Shown: positions 21,801 to 33,630 of the stretch, one piece after another
Layout of the letters: every line of letters begins with the position of its first letter
Position numbering within the stretch: the first letter of the stretch is position 1
Assembly: GCF_023065955.2 (NCBI RefSeq)
Contig: NW_026622841.1
Location: 19,713,501-19,777,500 of the forward strand
From: Ursus arctos
Lineage: Eukaryota; Chordata; Mammalia; Carnivora; Ursidae
Reading direction: 5' to 3'
DNA: 64,000 nucleotides
The notes under the pieces: model-generated
Database searches by the model: none
What the model was told of the DNA's origin: nothing
What the model saw: the letters and a program-made list of their open reading frames with translations, nothing else
Made by a program: the position numbers and the translations under genes

Positions 21801-23912
21801 AGTAAAAAGTATCTGCCTATTTCCCCTGAGAGAGAATATCATATGCAAATCTCCAGCAAGATATTCTGTTGACTAGGAATTCTACAGAATTATTTCACTA
21901 AAATATGTATCTATCAGATTTCTATAAGGGAAACTTGCTCCTATTTCTCCAAATAAAGTAACAGATCTAGTGGAATTTCACCTGAGTGGGGGTCACAGAC
22001 CTGGGATGCTAGAACACTGGATCAGAGGGTCTCCTGGGATTGCTGTAAAGGTAGTCTTAACCTATAGGGATTTAGTTTGGGGCAAACGGGCAAGTTCTTG
22101 GTCTCCCTCTGAATACCATGTATGAGAAATCTATGTCAGTTTAAGAGCCCAAGACAATCCAAATGCATGAAGTTTCCTACCTTCAGGTAAAGGCCAGGTA
22201 ACAATACCTAAATACCCTTGGGCCATTGCTCTTAACTGAGAATAAGGGGAGGGTGACATGTTTTGAACATTATTTGTCTGAAATTTCCTTCTCATTGTGA
22301 TGAAAAGAAATCAAGGTGCTCTCTGGCCGGCAGGTGGAAGAATCCTAATTTTAGCAGATCCTAAAATCCCAATACATTAATATGTAACCGTTGAGTGAAA
22401 ATGAGACATTCCATCACCTTCCTACTGCTTTAACATCAGAAAGGAATTAAGATATGCAAAGATGTTCAGCCCAATTTATGATTAAGAAAAAAAGCATGAA
22501 AACTAAGGCATAGAGCTAATCAATGCCACGGTTTCAAGCTACTCTTGTAGCTTATATTGGTTCTAAATTCAGTACTTTTTATTTGGCCATTGTACAAAGG
22601 TGCTAAGATGAGAAATATTTACTTTTATATTTAAAATCAGTCTTTTATTTTTCTAGTATAAAATGTTTTTGCAAGTCTTTATTGGAAGTAAATCTAAAAT
22701 AACTTAATTTAACCTTCAGAAGTAATTCTCTGTATAATACTTCATGAAACTTGAGACCACTTTCTATTGGATCAAGATGTTTAAAAACTAACAGTTTCCA
22801 AAATCACATCATTAGAAGTCATTGAAATGAGAGTCTGAAGCAATTTGAGAGAATTTCTTGAAATCAGAGGCTTTTTTTTGGTATCTCTTATATTTTTTCT
22901 GGTTTCTTTCATTTTAATATTGAGTCACCAGCCTTGCTCACATCCGGAATTAATTTCTTTTCATCTCTCTTGCCTGTTGAAGTTATCTGTATAATTGTTA
23001 GTACGTCATTACTCCGTCTTCATTTCTCAGATGACTAAACTGAGGGTGAATGACTCGGTTTGGGACCAAGTTGTTAGCCTGGGTATACTTTGAGCTCTCA
23101 GTTGGAAAAGCACTACCGATGTAAGACATTGTAATTACAATTTATAGCCCCTGGTTCTGTAGCATGTTGCTTAGCTACTAATTCACCTTCCTTGTACTCT
23201 GATCTATACTTCCCCTCTTAAGCTATTTCTCTTCTTACAAAAGCTATGGATACACCTCACTGTTACTCTTGTCTTCCCTATGTATGAAAATGAATAATGT
23301 TGATCCCAACTTTCTTTCCTAAGAAGGTGAAGATTCCATGGAGAAAAGTGTCAAATCATTGTTGGAACCCTTTATTTTCAGAACTACATGTCTGCTGCAT
23401 CTTTAATATTTGTGCAGTGCTATAAAATGTTCCCCATAAAATGATGCATGTACAGGCTTGGGCTCATTCTTGTGAGGAAAGCTCTAAATTAAATGATTCT
23501 AAGTGCTTTTAGAACATGCCCATAACACATTGACCATCTGTCTTCTAGATTGCATTTTCTAGTAACTGACTCATAAGAAGAAATTCATCTCAATTTCAGC
23601 AATATGTGTAAATAACATTTGATAATATTTTTATTTCTGAAAAGTGTTCAATATAAAATATGTTATGGCCTTTTCTATTTTCCCTTATAGTCTGAATGAT
23701 TAATCCAAAAATGAGAAAATTTTATGTAATCGACTTTGTGTTGAATAGGAAACAGACTAGCCCTGTCATTTGGAAAAAAAAAAAAACAACTCTAATCTAA
23801 ATGGGGAAATAAGATTTAAAGATATTTTATAAAAATGTATGCCACGATATTATTAAGTAAATAATAGAATGAATCAGATCCTCAGTGGTGTGGAGCAATC
23901 AAGATTAGGAAT
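21801..23912. other. Anonymous sequence
   Basis: No gene recognised over about 2.1 kb. A weak antisense MIR-like segment ('tctcagatgactaaactgag') lies near 23025-23050. The rest appears unique. Confidence 0.4.
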
Positions 23913-24024
23913 GGGTTCTATGAGGTCAGGCTAATCTGGTAAGGCTTCAGAAAGTAGGGAAATATAAAAGTTGATGTGAAGGAGACATAAGATAAGGAAT
24001 GGCAGAAAGTAATGACAGTAGAAA
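23913..24024 (+). repeat. Copy A of a 112-bp dispersed inverted duplicate
   Basis: From 'gggttctatgaggtcaggct' to 'atgacagtagaaa'. The reverse complement recurs at 42807-42918 with three substitutions, all transitions, in 112 bp (about 97%). I know no young repeat family with this sequence. The flanks here look like unique sequence on both sides, so this may be the source copy. Confidence 0.85.
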
Positions 24025-24699
24025 GCTGATTTTTACACAGCAGAACAATACAGAAATAAATCAAGAATGGTAAAGAGATAAGCTATGTCACTTGAAGGTC
24101 GTATACCAGGATGATAAATGAGATGAGGTCAACAAATGGAGAAGATTAGCTATCAGGAAGATCAAAGAATTTGGATTTAATTAATTAAAAAGGTAAAGGT
24201 CAAAGTAAACTAATAGGAAAATGTAGGCATTATGACATTGCAAAAGTGGATGTTATTTTTGCATGGGTATTTTAAGTGGCATCTAGTATGGGGTAATGGA
24301 AAATGTTTTCTATTCATTTTAGTGATCTGTAGATATGGAGGGTTTCTAGGATACGATGAGCATAAGATACAGACTTCAGCATTTTATAAGGCAGTAATAC
24401 AAATAAACACAGAATTACTACCAAATAATTTAAGAAAAGACAATGAATTGAATTCTATCTTACACCTTAATTAAATTTACTATATTTGGTCTATATTCAT
24501 TAGTTTTACAGTAATACTTGGGGGGAGAGTTTTCTGCAGTTAAGTGCATCCAGTAGTACCATAAAGAATAAACAAATAGAAATACAAAACTTGAAAATTT
24601 TTGTTGATAGTCATAAAGATAAATTACTGGCCACTATTTAGTTTACTACTATGGCATAGGACATTGCTATTTACCATTGACCACATCTACTGCCCTATG
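24025..24699. other. Anonymous AT-rich stretch
   Basis: An 80-codon + strand frame (24232-24474) has no recognisable domain. No repeat recognised. Confidence 0.4.
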
Positions 24700-24960
24700 T
24701 TCCCCAACTTCCCACATAATTAGGTTAGGGTTACATGACTAGTTCTAGCCAATCGGTTGTAAAAAGGGATGGATCATCTGTGCCCCTCCTAGGTCAAGAT
24801 AGTTAAGAGTGTGTGTGCTCTTTGTATTCTTCCTTACCCCTCGCTATGGCAACCTTAGCAGTCACATGCTGAGATGGGACATAACAAGATGAAGAAAGAG
24901 TGGATCTCCAAATTACTAGTTGGAAGAAAGCCCCCCCCAAACTTCATAGGAGGTAAGCTC
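24700..24960. mobile_element. Possible old MaLR (MLT1-type) LTR fragment
   Basis: 'gggttacatgactagttcta' followed by 'gccaatcggttgtaaaaagg' resembles a common ancient LTR-like repeat in mammals. Too diverged to assign; no coding capacity. Confidence 0.35.
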
Positions 24961-24984
24961 TTCTGCTAAACCAAGAGTTGCACT

Positions 24985-25300
24985 CTATGACCCACTGGTG
25001 AAATCTGGGCTGCAGCCTCCTTTTACATATCTTGCAAGCTAAGAATGTTTTTGCTTTTGTTTTTTTACATTTTGAAATGGTTGGGTAAAAAAAAGCAAAA
25101 GAAGAATAATATATTGTAATCCATGCAATTCAACTTCAATGTCCATAATGTTTTATTGGCACACAGATGCTCTCATTTGTTTATAAATGGGGTATGGCTG
25201 CTTTTGTGCTACACCAAGAGTTGAGCATTTGTGACAAAGACCATCTGGCCCACAAACTCCAAGATGTTTACTATCTGGCCCTTTATCAACACCTTTTGGT
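24985..25300. mobile_element. Non-autonomous hAT-type DNA transposon
   Basis: 'gaaatctgggctgcagcctc', 'tccataatgttttattggca', 'ggctgcttttgtgctacacc', 'tgacaaagaccatctggccc' and 'tactatctggccctttatca' match the same family as the copy at 11545-11742 in the same orientation, with a longer internal part retained here. Confidence 0.75.
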
Positions 25301-25305
25301 GTCAA

Positions 25306-26049
25306 TGCTCCGCACATCCTAGGCACCCATGAGATGAATCCCTAACATCATGTTTTTTCTAGCTGATTCCTGGCTTTCCCCCCAACTATAGCTGATTACA
25401 TGAAAGTTAAAAAAATGACCCAAACTGAATAAAATGATCTCTTCCAGGATATTGGAGTAAAATTTAGAATTAAGGAGATTAGGAAAGATAGATGCCAGGT
25501 ATTTCTAATTGCTGGAAGTGAGCACAAGGGAACCTGAGAGCTAAGTTCACCTGTTGTCTAACACGTGTTTGGAGATGCAGGGATGAGAGGCAGGGGATCC
25601 CAAGAAGGAGAAGGACAGAGAAGTACCCTTGGCCCCTTACTAGCTCTCCTGTTCCAAGGGTTCCATTCTTCCTTTTCTCGTGTTCCATGAACTATCCCTT
25701 TGTCTTTATTTTTTTTAAACTCTTTAATTTATTAAAATATTTATCTGTTTGGGCTAGTATGAGTGAATTTTTTTTTCTTGAGAATGGAAAAAACATTCAT
25801 TCAGGCACTGACCTCAAGAAACCTTTAATTAAGATTTCCAGAAAGACTTCATCAATATTTAACAGGGAAAGCTCTAGCAAAAGAGGCAATCTGTCATAGA
25901 GACAGCAATAATATCCTAGAGATATCCTAGAGCCCTTCTGCAAAGTTTCTAATACATTCCTATAAGGTTTAATATAATTCTTATAAGTAAGTTTTTTCCT
26001 CTTATAGTTTGGTTAACTACAGATATTTCTTATATGAAATGAACTAGCT
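25306..26049. other. Anonymous sequence
   Basis: Two short frames (25479-25688 -, 25687-25899 +) have no recognisable domain. A small direct repeat 'atatcctagag' occurs twice at about 25911-25932. Confidence 0.4.
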
Positions 26050-26140
26050 GTTTGATCCCAAATGCGTTACTGTTGTATGACTTTAGAGTAAACATGTAAA
26101 GTTTTACGAGTCAGTTTCATTCTTAATTAAATGAGGAGCA
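26050..26140 (+). mobile_element. Possible MIR fragment
   Basis: 'gttgtatgactttagagtaa' followed by 'gagtcagtttcattcttaat' resembles a diverged MIR core. Confidence 0.4.
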
Positions 26141-26224
26141 ATGCTCCATAAGTCTCCATTTCTTATTTGAAGTCAGTGGATGAAACTCAAAGTCCTAAAA
26201 TCCCCTGAAAATTATAAGCAAAAT

Positions 26225-26290
26225 GATATCTATATACATATACATATATATTTATATACACGTGTGTATAAAAATATATATAATAGATAC
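26225..26290. repeat. AT-rich low-complexity (TA/CATA) tract
   Basis: Alternating 'atatacatatacatatatat'-type sequence, about 65 bp. Confidence 0.8.
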
Positions 26291-26399
26291 ACAGTTTCAT
26301 TTTTTTTCTATAGGAGGTCAACACCTTTCATCAGATCTGGAAAGGAGACCATGATGCAAAACAAAGGAACATTAACTTAAAGAATTATTATCAAGATCA

Positions 26400-26624
26400 A
26401 TGAAAAATATATGAAGTTATTAACATATATAGAACATAGTACACACATAATACATAGAACATACGTAGTAGATAAATGTTTGCTTACTTCTCTTTCTTCT
26501 TTCTCATTTATTCAAACCTGTCACCTATTTGGGCCTTATTCCCCCAATTATGTCACAATTGTCTGGAGGACAGAGACTACCTTTTAATTCCTTATATGGC
26601 TTCCACTGAATTAAGTACAGTAGG
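26400..26624 (+). mobile_element. L2 LINE 3' fragments
   Basis: 'gtctggaggacagagactac' followed by 'gaattaagtacagtaggaaa' is a diverged L2 3' end. A second terminal-like motif ('acatacgtagtagataaatg') lies near 26460. Confidence 0.45.
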
Positions 26625-26627
26625 AAA

Positions 26628-27185
26628 CTGCTCCAGATTGAATATTTGTATCTCCCCCATACTCCTATGTTGAAACTTAATCCCCAGTGTGGTGGTATTT
26701 GGGGGCGGGGGGCTTGGGAGGTGATTAGATGATGAGGATGGAACCTGAATGGAATTCATACCCTGTCAAAGAGGCACCAGGGAGCATCCTCGCCCTTCTG
26801 ATATGGGAGGATGAGTGGAAAAGACAGAAATCTAGGAACCAGGAAGTGGCCCTGACCAGACACCAAAATCTGCCAGCATCTTAACCTTGGGCATCTTTTG
26901 TTTGTTTGCTTTTTAAGTTTTATTATGCATTCTTAAACAAGTAGCACATTCAACGGAACAAAATTCAAGAGGTGCACTGTAGTCTATCACTGAAATTTGC
27001 TAAGATAGTAGAACTTAAATTCTCTCCCCCTACAAAAAAGAAAAAACAAAAGATAAATATGTAAAGTGATGGATGTGTTAATTACCTAGATCTTGGACTT
27101 GCCAGCCACTAGACCTGCGAGAAATGTTTGTCATATATAAGCCACCCAGTTTATGGTCTTGGTGATAGCAGCCTGAATGCACTAT
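26628..27185 (+). mobile_element. MLT1-type MaLR LTR with an internal insertion
   Basis: 'tcctatgttgaaacttaatc', 'cagtgtggtggtatttgggg', 'gaggtgattagatgatgagg', 'gaaccaggaagtggccctga', 'ccagacaccaaaatctgcca' and, after an insertion, 'tagatcttggacttgccagc', 'ataagccacccagtttatgg' and 'gcagcctgaatgca' follow the order of an MLT1 LTR. This is an old endogenous retroviral LTR; no internal viral genes are present. Confidence 0.85.
26895..27085. mobile_element. Insertion inside the MLT1 LTR, partly L1 3'UTR-like
   Basis: It separates two parts of the LTR that are adjacent in intact copies. The second half ('gctaagatagtagaacttaa', 'gtgatggatgtgttaattac') resembles an L1M 3'UTR. The first half, read on the - strand, ends 'gcataataaaacttaaaaag', which looks like a poly(A) signal and tail of unknown origin. 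Confidence 0.5.
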
Positions 27186-27233
27186 TATTTATTGAATAGA
27201 TTGTCAAAAACGTGATGGATGTGTGTGAAAGAG

Positions 27234-27236
<3 letters not shown>

Positions 27237-27274
<38 letters not shown>
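27237..27274 (+). repeat. (GT)19 microsatellite
   Basis: Uninterrupted GT dinucleotides preceded by a short (GA)n run. The adjoining 74-codon frame at 27219-27443 is an artefact of the repeat. Confidence 0.97.
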
Positions 27275-27277
<3 letters not shown>

Positions 27278-28669
27278 GGATTATTTTCAGTATCACATGG
27301 TTCTCTTCCTTTATATCATTTTTTCTCTTGCAGCTTTGAAAACGTGGAATACAATGCCCCCTGAAGACTGGAACCACAATCCCTTACTGGGTCCTTCTGT
27401 CCTTCACTTGCCTTATAATATTTCAAAAACACTTGCATTTTAGGAGTAATAAGAATCTCCTTACCCAAATAATCCCATTACCCACTTTTCCCCTAAACTA
27501 TAAAACTTCTCTGGAAATGTAGAAATAAAAGTTTCAGCAGCTAGATCTCTTTCGATTTGAAATCTGTGATTGTATTCCCCTTTAGAAAACTCCAGGGATC
27601 TTCCTATGGAGTTATTTCCCTCAGAAATGCTGATGCTGCCCTGTGGTTGCAAAACTCCCTTGCCCCTCCGCTGTCACTGACCTGCTTCCTTCCCAGCTCA
27701 CTTAGACTTCTCCAGCTACCACATCCCTATTGGTTGCTATGCAACCAGTCCTGGGAGACAGTCATTCTGTGCTTTCTCTCAGATGAATGATCAGTCCACC
27801 GTTCCAACTATGTTTCCAACAATTCCAACTCTGGCTCTAATCTGGGGTTTTGACAAACTATAACAGTACACAAGACTTAAGATCTTTTACTTTTTATTTA
27901 TATCTGATTTCTTCTCTAAAAAGCCTTCTTTTTTGATGTCTCTCATGATTTTCCTTCTTTCTCATTAAACATTGACATAAGTGTCACTGCCAACCAGTCA
28001 AGACTTCTCGAATTTACACTCTATCACTGTGGAATGTCCATTTTTTTTACTTGGTTATTGAACTGTAAATTATATGATAAACATTAAAACAGTTACATGG
28101 AAGAATCACACATAACTTATTAACTTTTAGATTTTACATCATATTCCGGAATTTTTCTAGGCTTAGAATCAAAATGTCAGTGACAAAGTTTCATTTGTGA
28201 GTTAAGTCTTTATCCTCTAAAGATTTATAAAACTAGCTACAAAATGCATATGGTCACTTGAGAGACTATTAAACAATTGAATATATTAAAAGATAAGATT
28301 ATTTTAGTCCCCTCCAAATTAATTAACATTAAAACCTAATTAAGGTAATAAAATTATTTATTTTAAAATCTGGTACTTTTCTGAATATGTGAAAATAAAT
28401 CCCATGTTATTAAAAAGAAATCTGAAAAAGTTTAAAGGAGAAAGTTTTGATTGTCTTAAATTATATTTTAGATTATTGTATGTTAGCCCTAAATCAAATA
28501 ATAAAGGGATATTACTTCTAGCCTACCAAATTGCCAAATCTTTCTGCAAGGGAAATAACTAATGTTGATAGGAGACAGTGAGGTGGTTGTTTTGTATATT
28601 TTGAAGCTTGTAAATTGCTGGAGCCTTTCAGGGGACAATTATTTTAATGACATGAGTTTGAAATTATAC
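27275..28669. other. Anonymous sequence
   Basis: No repeat or gene recognised. Frames at 27557-27790 (+) and 27461-27652 (-) overlap on opposite strands and have no known domain. Confidence 0.4.
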
Positions 28670-28800
28670 CTTCATTTTACTTTCCAACTTCTTGACCCAA
28701 CAAATTCATTTCTACATATCCAACCTAGGAAATACTTGACACTGAGGCAAGGAATTAAGTTCAAGGGTGTTCATCACAAAGTTATGAAAACAAAGGTTAT
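28670..28800 (+). mobile_element. Possible old L1 ORF2 fragment
   Basis: 'ttgacccaacaaattcattt' followed by 'aagggtgttcatcacaaagt' and 'tatgaaaacaaaggttataa' is reminiscent of L1ME. Weak. A poly(T) run follows at about 28899-28914. Confidence 0.35.
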
Positions 28801-29814
28801 AATTATGAAATATATCTCCTCAGCGAGTTTCCCTCTCTTCATGCCTCTGCTCCCACCATTCCTCCAGGGTGCACATGATCCATGCCTTCTAGAGGGTTTT
28901 TTTTTTTTTTTTCAGATTATTTGAATTTTGAGGAAAAAAAAAGTACAGCACACAGTGATGAATGATAATTGGAGAGAGTCTTGTGATGGCCACTGAGCTC
29001 TTTCTACTGTGATTCCTTCAGCTGCCCTGGTTCCTGTCTTTCCTAGACTTGAACACTTAGTTCTTTGTTCTTTTTGCAATTTTCCTGGTGAGCTACTTAC
29101 TAGTCTTCCTCTTACTTATTTATTGTGGTATGAATTCAATAGACTCAAATTCTTTGGCTTAGACTCAAATTCTTTGGCTTAAAAAAGAATCTTCATTGAT
29201 ACAGATATCAGGACTGTAATACGTACTATAAGTACATTCGCTTGAGGGATTATGGCATATTTGGGATGGGCTAGAGAATCAAAATGGGGCTAATGACAGA
29301 AAAATTTGGCTATACTGCAGGAAAGGAAAATGGCACCCTTAAGTGAGCAGTGGATAAATAACACATCATGTGATCTACCGTCATTTAAGACCATTTATCA
29401 GCCCAGCAGGGAGCTCTGGGAAGGTTAACCATTATCATAGTGATGAGGAACGTCAAAACTGGGGTGGGGAAGGGGGGATAAGACAAAACAAGGTGGTCTA
29501 ATCTCAAAGTTCAAAATTCTTCAATGTGGCAGACAATAAAACTCAGAAATACTGTGTGCCCTGGTGTGAGAACTTTGTTTGTCACTGCTTTGGCCATGAC
29601 ATTGAAAGTAGGTTTAGATTTTATTTTAGAGAATGATCTCTAATTCAGAGGCTACCAAAAGGACAACCTTGCAGATCTCTCACCTCAAGATTAGGAGATG
29701 ATGCAGAACGGCTGGGATCCCAGCAACTAAAATGAAGATAGCTGGGAGTCTCTAAAGACTTGGGAAATGCTGAGTTTCCAGATTCTGAAGTACTGCCCAG
29801 TGCTCTTTTTAAAA
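28801..29814. other. Anonymous sequence with a 20-bp tandem duplication
   Basis: No gene or repeat family recognised apart from the exact duplication listed at 29141-29180. Confidence 0.4.
29141..29180 (+). repeat. Exact 20-bp tandem duplication
   Basis: 'agactcaaattctttggctt' occurs twice head to tail without a mismatch, which suggests a recent event. Confidence 0.97.
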
Positions 29815-30480
29815 TTGAGATACAATTCACATATAAAACTCACCACTTACAATTCAGTGGGTTTTAGCATATTCACAAGGTTGTTCAACCATGGCCACTA
29901 TTAAATTCCAGAATATTTTCATCCCCTCAGAGAAACTCCAAATTCATTAGCAGTCACTCCCCATTACCTTCCCCCCCAAGCCCTGGGAACCATTAATCTA
30001 CTTTCTTCCTTTATGGATTTGCCTATTCTGGAGATTTTCTATACATCGAATCATACAGTACGTGTTCTTTTCCTTCTGGATTCCTTCCCCTCGCGTAACA
30101 TTTTCAAAGTTCATCCATGTTGTGGCATGTATTACTACTCAATTCCTTTTTACGGCTGAATGACATTCCATTACAAGTCTATACCACTTCTGTTTATCCA
30201 TCATCAGTTGCTGGACATTTCGGTGGTCTCCACTTTTTGGCTCCTATGAATAATGCTGCTATGAAAATTCTTGTACACGTTTTTGCCTATGTGTGTTTTT
30301 AATTCTTTTGTGTATATACCTGAGAGTAGAACTCCTGGGCCATGTGGTAATTCTATGTTTAACTTTTTGAGAAAGTGACAAACTGTTTTCCACAGCAATT
30401 GTACCATTTTATGAACCTACCAGCAAAGTATAGGAGTTCCGATTTTTCCACTTCCCTGCCTACAATTTTTATTTTATGAT
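29815..30480 (-). mobile_element. L1M ORF2 end and 3' region
   Basis: On the + strand 'aattgagatacaattcacat', 'ggatttgcctattctggaga', 'gttcatccatgttgtggcat', 'gaataatgctgctatgaaaa' and 'ttttccacagcaattgtacc' form a continuous antisense L1M match of about 660 bp. Frames inside it (30117-30302, 30204-30407) are repeat artefacts. Confidence 0.88.
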
Positions 30481-30734
30481 TTTAAAAATTGCTGTTATAA
30501 TCATCCTAGGGAGTATAGAGAGACATCTTTCTATGGTTTCAAGTCTCATTTCTCTAATGGCCTTTGAACCATGTCCAGGGATCAAACTGAATGTGCTCTC
30601 AATGGGGAAATACAAACTGGCATAGAAAAGAAAGGAAGAAAGCAAGCAAGCAAGAAACAGAAAAACCCTCAGAAAGACATTACAGAAATTTGCAACAGTC
30701 ATTGTCAAACATATGGGGAAATGATCTGATAATT

Positions 30735-30816
30735 GGTGAGCCTGTGTGGTAAGTATGTGAGGGTTCACAATCTGTTGCTTTTGAATGTATTTGAATTTTT
30801 TCATAATAAAATGTTA
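30735..30816 (+). mobile_element. L1M 3' terminus fragment
   Basis: 'gtatttgaattttttcataa' plus 'taaaatgttaaaaac' is a typical old L1 3' terminus. It faces the preceding L1M in the opposite orientation. Confidence 0.5.
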
Positions 30817-31486
30817 AAAACATTTATTTGTTATTATTTTAATTTTTTTCAAGCTGAAGTAAATCTATGGGAATAGAATTGGTTGTGTCTAAGAAAAAAT
30901 CTTTCTTAAAGGATAGAGACTTGCTTCTCTTCAAGGACTCAGCTCTTAAAATTAAGGCAAGAGGCTGAGGATCTCCAGTATTGCAGTTCTAGTCGAGCCA
31001 GGGTTCAGCAAACCTCAATTTTTTTGGCTATAAAATTCAGATTGTACCCTCTGTCATTGTTTCTAAATCAGGGCACTACTGACATTTTGGGCAAGCCAAA
31101 TGGGTATGGGACAGAGGCGCCATTCCTGCCATCATGGCCGCTTTATTCATGATTCCAGTCAGCAAGCCCTGAAGTGGCAAAGGAAGGATGCTCTACAAAG
31201 TGGATCCTTCTTCCTGCCTGATTTTAAAAATCCTTTGTTGCACTAGAAACCTTTTAGGAGTATTCTCAGGGGACACAACTCTTCTCAGGCTCTGAGCCCA
31301 TTCTGAGAGTTCCAGCTACATCCCTGTTCTTCAAATTTCCCATGTCACCTCTGGATTTGGTATCCAGACATGACTTTGAAGAAGAGGTGAATGTGTTTCA
31401 GGTTTTATGTGGCATGGCACTCTTATGTTAGGCTGCGGTAGCTCTGGTGAGCAGGGAGGGTTACGTAAAACTGAAGGATGAAAAGA
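30817..31486. other. Anonymous sequence with possible MER20 fragment
   Basis: Around 31060-31105 'tctaaatcagggcactactg' and 'acattttgggc' resemble the end of the MER20 DNA transposon. The rest is unrecognised. Confidence 0.35.
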
Positions 31487-32615
31487 CAAACTATAAAGTG
31501 GAAGACAACATTTGCAAACCACAAATCCAACTAAGGACTGGTATCTAAAATATAAGAAATCTCAAAACTCACAGTAAAACAAAAAACAAAACAAAATCCA
31601 ATTAGAAAATGGACAAAAGACACAAACAGGTATTTCATCAAGGAAGCTGTGTAGGTAGCATATGAAAAGATGTTCAACTATCACTAGCTGTTAGGGAAAT
31701 GGAATTAAAACTATAATGTGATACTAGTATATATCTAGAATAACTAAAATTTAAAAAAAAAGTAATAATACCAAATGCTGGCAAAGATGCAGAGAAACTA
31801 GATCTCTCGTATACTGTAGGTAGGAACTAAAAATGGTACACTCTTGAAAACAGTTTAGAAAGTATCATAAAGCTAAACATACCATATGACCAAGAAATTG
31901 CACTCCTGAGCATTAATTCCAGAGAAATGAAAATTTATGTTCACACAAAAACCTGTATGTGAATTTTGTGGCAGCTTTATTTGTAATAATAAAATACCAG
32001 AATCTGACCAAATGTTCTTCAACAAGTGAGTAGTGAGATCAACTGTGGTACGTACATATCTCAGAAAGCAACTCAACAATAAAAAAAAAATAAAAAAACT
32101 GTTTTATACACTGAGCACTTTGTATGAACATCCAGGGATTTATGTAGGATAAAAATGCCAATCCCTACAGGTTACATACTGTATGATCCCATTTATATAA
32201 TATCTGAGAAATGAAAAACTGTAGAAATGCAGGATAGGCTTGACACCCTGAGGGGGCTGCTGAGAAGGGAGCTAGAGGGAGGGGGGTATAATTATAAAGG
32301 GAAATACAAGGGATCCTGTAACTTTGACTCAGTTCAGTAACTCAAGAGTGGCAGTAGACATACAAATTCATGCATGTGGTAAAACTATGTTGAACTGAAC
32401 ACACACACACACACGCACACAAATAGACACAAAATGGGAAATCTGAACAAGGTTGGTGGATTGTATCAATATCAATATCTTGCTTGTAATATTATAATTT
32501 TGCAAAATGGTCTATTGGAGAAAACAGTGCAAAGTATATGTATATCTTTCTTATTTCTTATACTTGCATGTGAATCTATAATCCTCCCAATAAAAATTCT
32601 AATTTAAAAACTTAA
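31487..32615 (+). mobile_element. L1M ORF2 C-terminal part and 3'UTR
   Basis: 'tgcaaaccacaaatccaact', 'aaatggacaaaagacacaaa', 'gcatatgaaaagatgttcaa', 'agctaaacataccatatgac', 'gttacatactgtatgatccc' and the 3' end 'tataatcctcccaataaaaa' follow the full L1M order over about 1.1 kb. A (AC)n run lies at 32399-32420. Multiple stops; not functional. Confidence 0.88.
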
Positions 32616-32875
32616 TTGAAAAATTCACAGTTACAGAAAAGACATTATGGAAATTCTTATTAAAAAGAGTTTTACCCTCATAAGAGGATTGTCACAGGAA
32701 TCCTTCAACTAAACATATATTTTTCCTATAGTAAATTCACAAGAAGAAAAAAATGGATTCTATATCCAACAGCAAGCAGGAGAACGTTTGCAAGGTAAAT
32801 CAGATGAGAAGCATGAGCTCACAGTGGCCCTTGGAATCTCTCCAGGTTGTTATCTGTCCTGTCAGTGGGCTCCTT

Positions 32876-33373
32876 TCATAATGTCCCATTTCCTTCCAGA
32901 GTGTCACTTCCTCTGCTACTCAAGGACTGGAATCGCTGAGTAGGAAATGATATCTTTTTTTCTCCAGTCAAACATCTTTCCCCTGGATTCATACTTCTGA
33001 AATTACAAATGTGATCATTTTGCAAAAATTTGTTCAACATTTCATAACTGCTCATCTTTGTAAGTAAAACATGCTGTTTTTGGTTTGTTTTTAAGATGAG
33101 ATCAGAAGTGCAGATGTTAATGGCAAGGCTTATATTTAGATGGTATAGAAAACTTATTGTTGGAGACTTTGGGTATATTTCTAGGGCGCTTTGGGCCCTC
33201 CCCCACCTGCCCAAAATAAAAGGTGCAAATCTTCTTATCAGTGCATTTCTGAACCCACAGACATCTGTGCTAAGCACCCAAGAACATGACCGAACTAAAG
33301 CGCCACAGAGACATCTACTGGTTGGCTTCTTTCCTCCTGGTCTGGCTTTTAAAAGATGATGTGTCACAAGCAA
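32876..33373 (-). other. 165-codon open frame, coding status unknown
   Basis: The longest open frame noticed in the window. It begins MLVTHHLLKARPGGKKP and contains Cys-rich and basic parts early on (CLCGALVRSCSW). I recognise no domain, signal peptide or known family, and no repeat explains it. At this base composition a frame of this size is expected roughly 0.2 times per 64 kb by my estimate, so chance remains plausible. Overlapping + strand frames at 33096-33359 and 33286-33579 show the stretch is simply poor in stops on both strands. No clear splice context was established. Confidence 0.1.
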
Positions 33374-33579
33374 TTGTCAGTCACCAGCACCACTCCGCAT
33401 TGCATAGAAGCACTGTATGTACGGCTGTGCTGAAAATTATATTGCCCCATATCCTGAGACAATTAATTGGAAGTCTGGAGGGAACGATGGGCTCCGAGTA
33501 CAATCTTCTCATCACGTGCGCTCCACTGGCTTTTACAGGGCCTCTGATGGCCAAGATGGCAAGGAGCCAACCCAGTTAA
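33215..33579 (+). other. Promoter-like arrangement followed by a 97-codon frame
   Basis: After the GC-rich 'gggccctcccccacctgccc' comes 'aataaaag' (33215-33222, TATA-like). A possible initiator 'tcagtgc' is centred on 33240. An ATG at 33286 in 'caagaacATGACC' (A at -3) opens a 97-codon frame starting MTELKRHRDIYWLASFLLVW, with a hydrophobic stretch at residues 11-21. I know no protein like it. Everything here is suggestive only: the motifs are short and common. Confidence 0.12.
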
Positions 33580-33630
33580 ATCCAGCGAGCGAGGCAGAGG
33601 GTGGGCACCAAGAGGGCACTCCACAAATGT

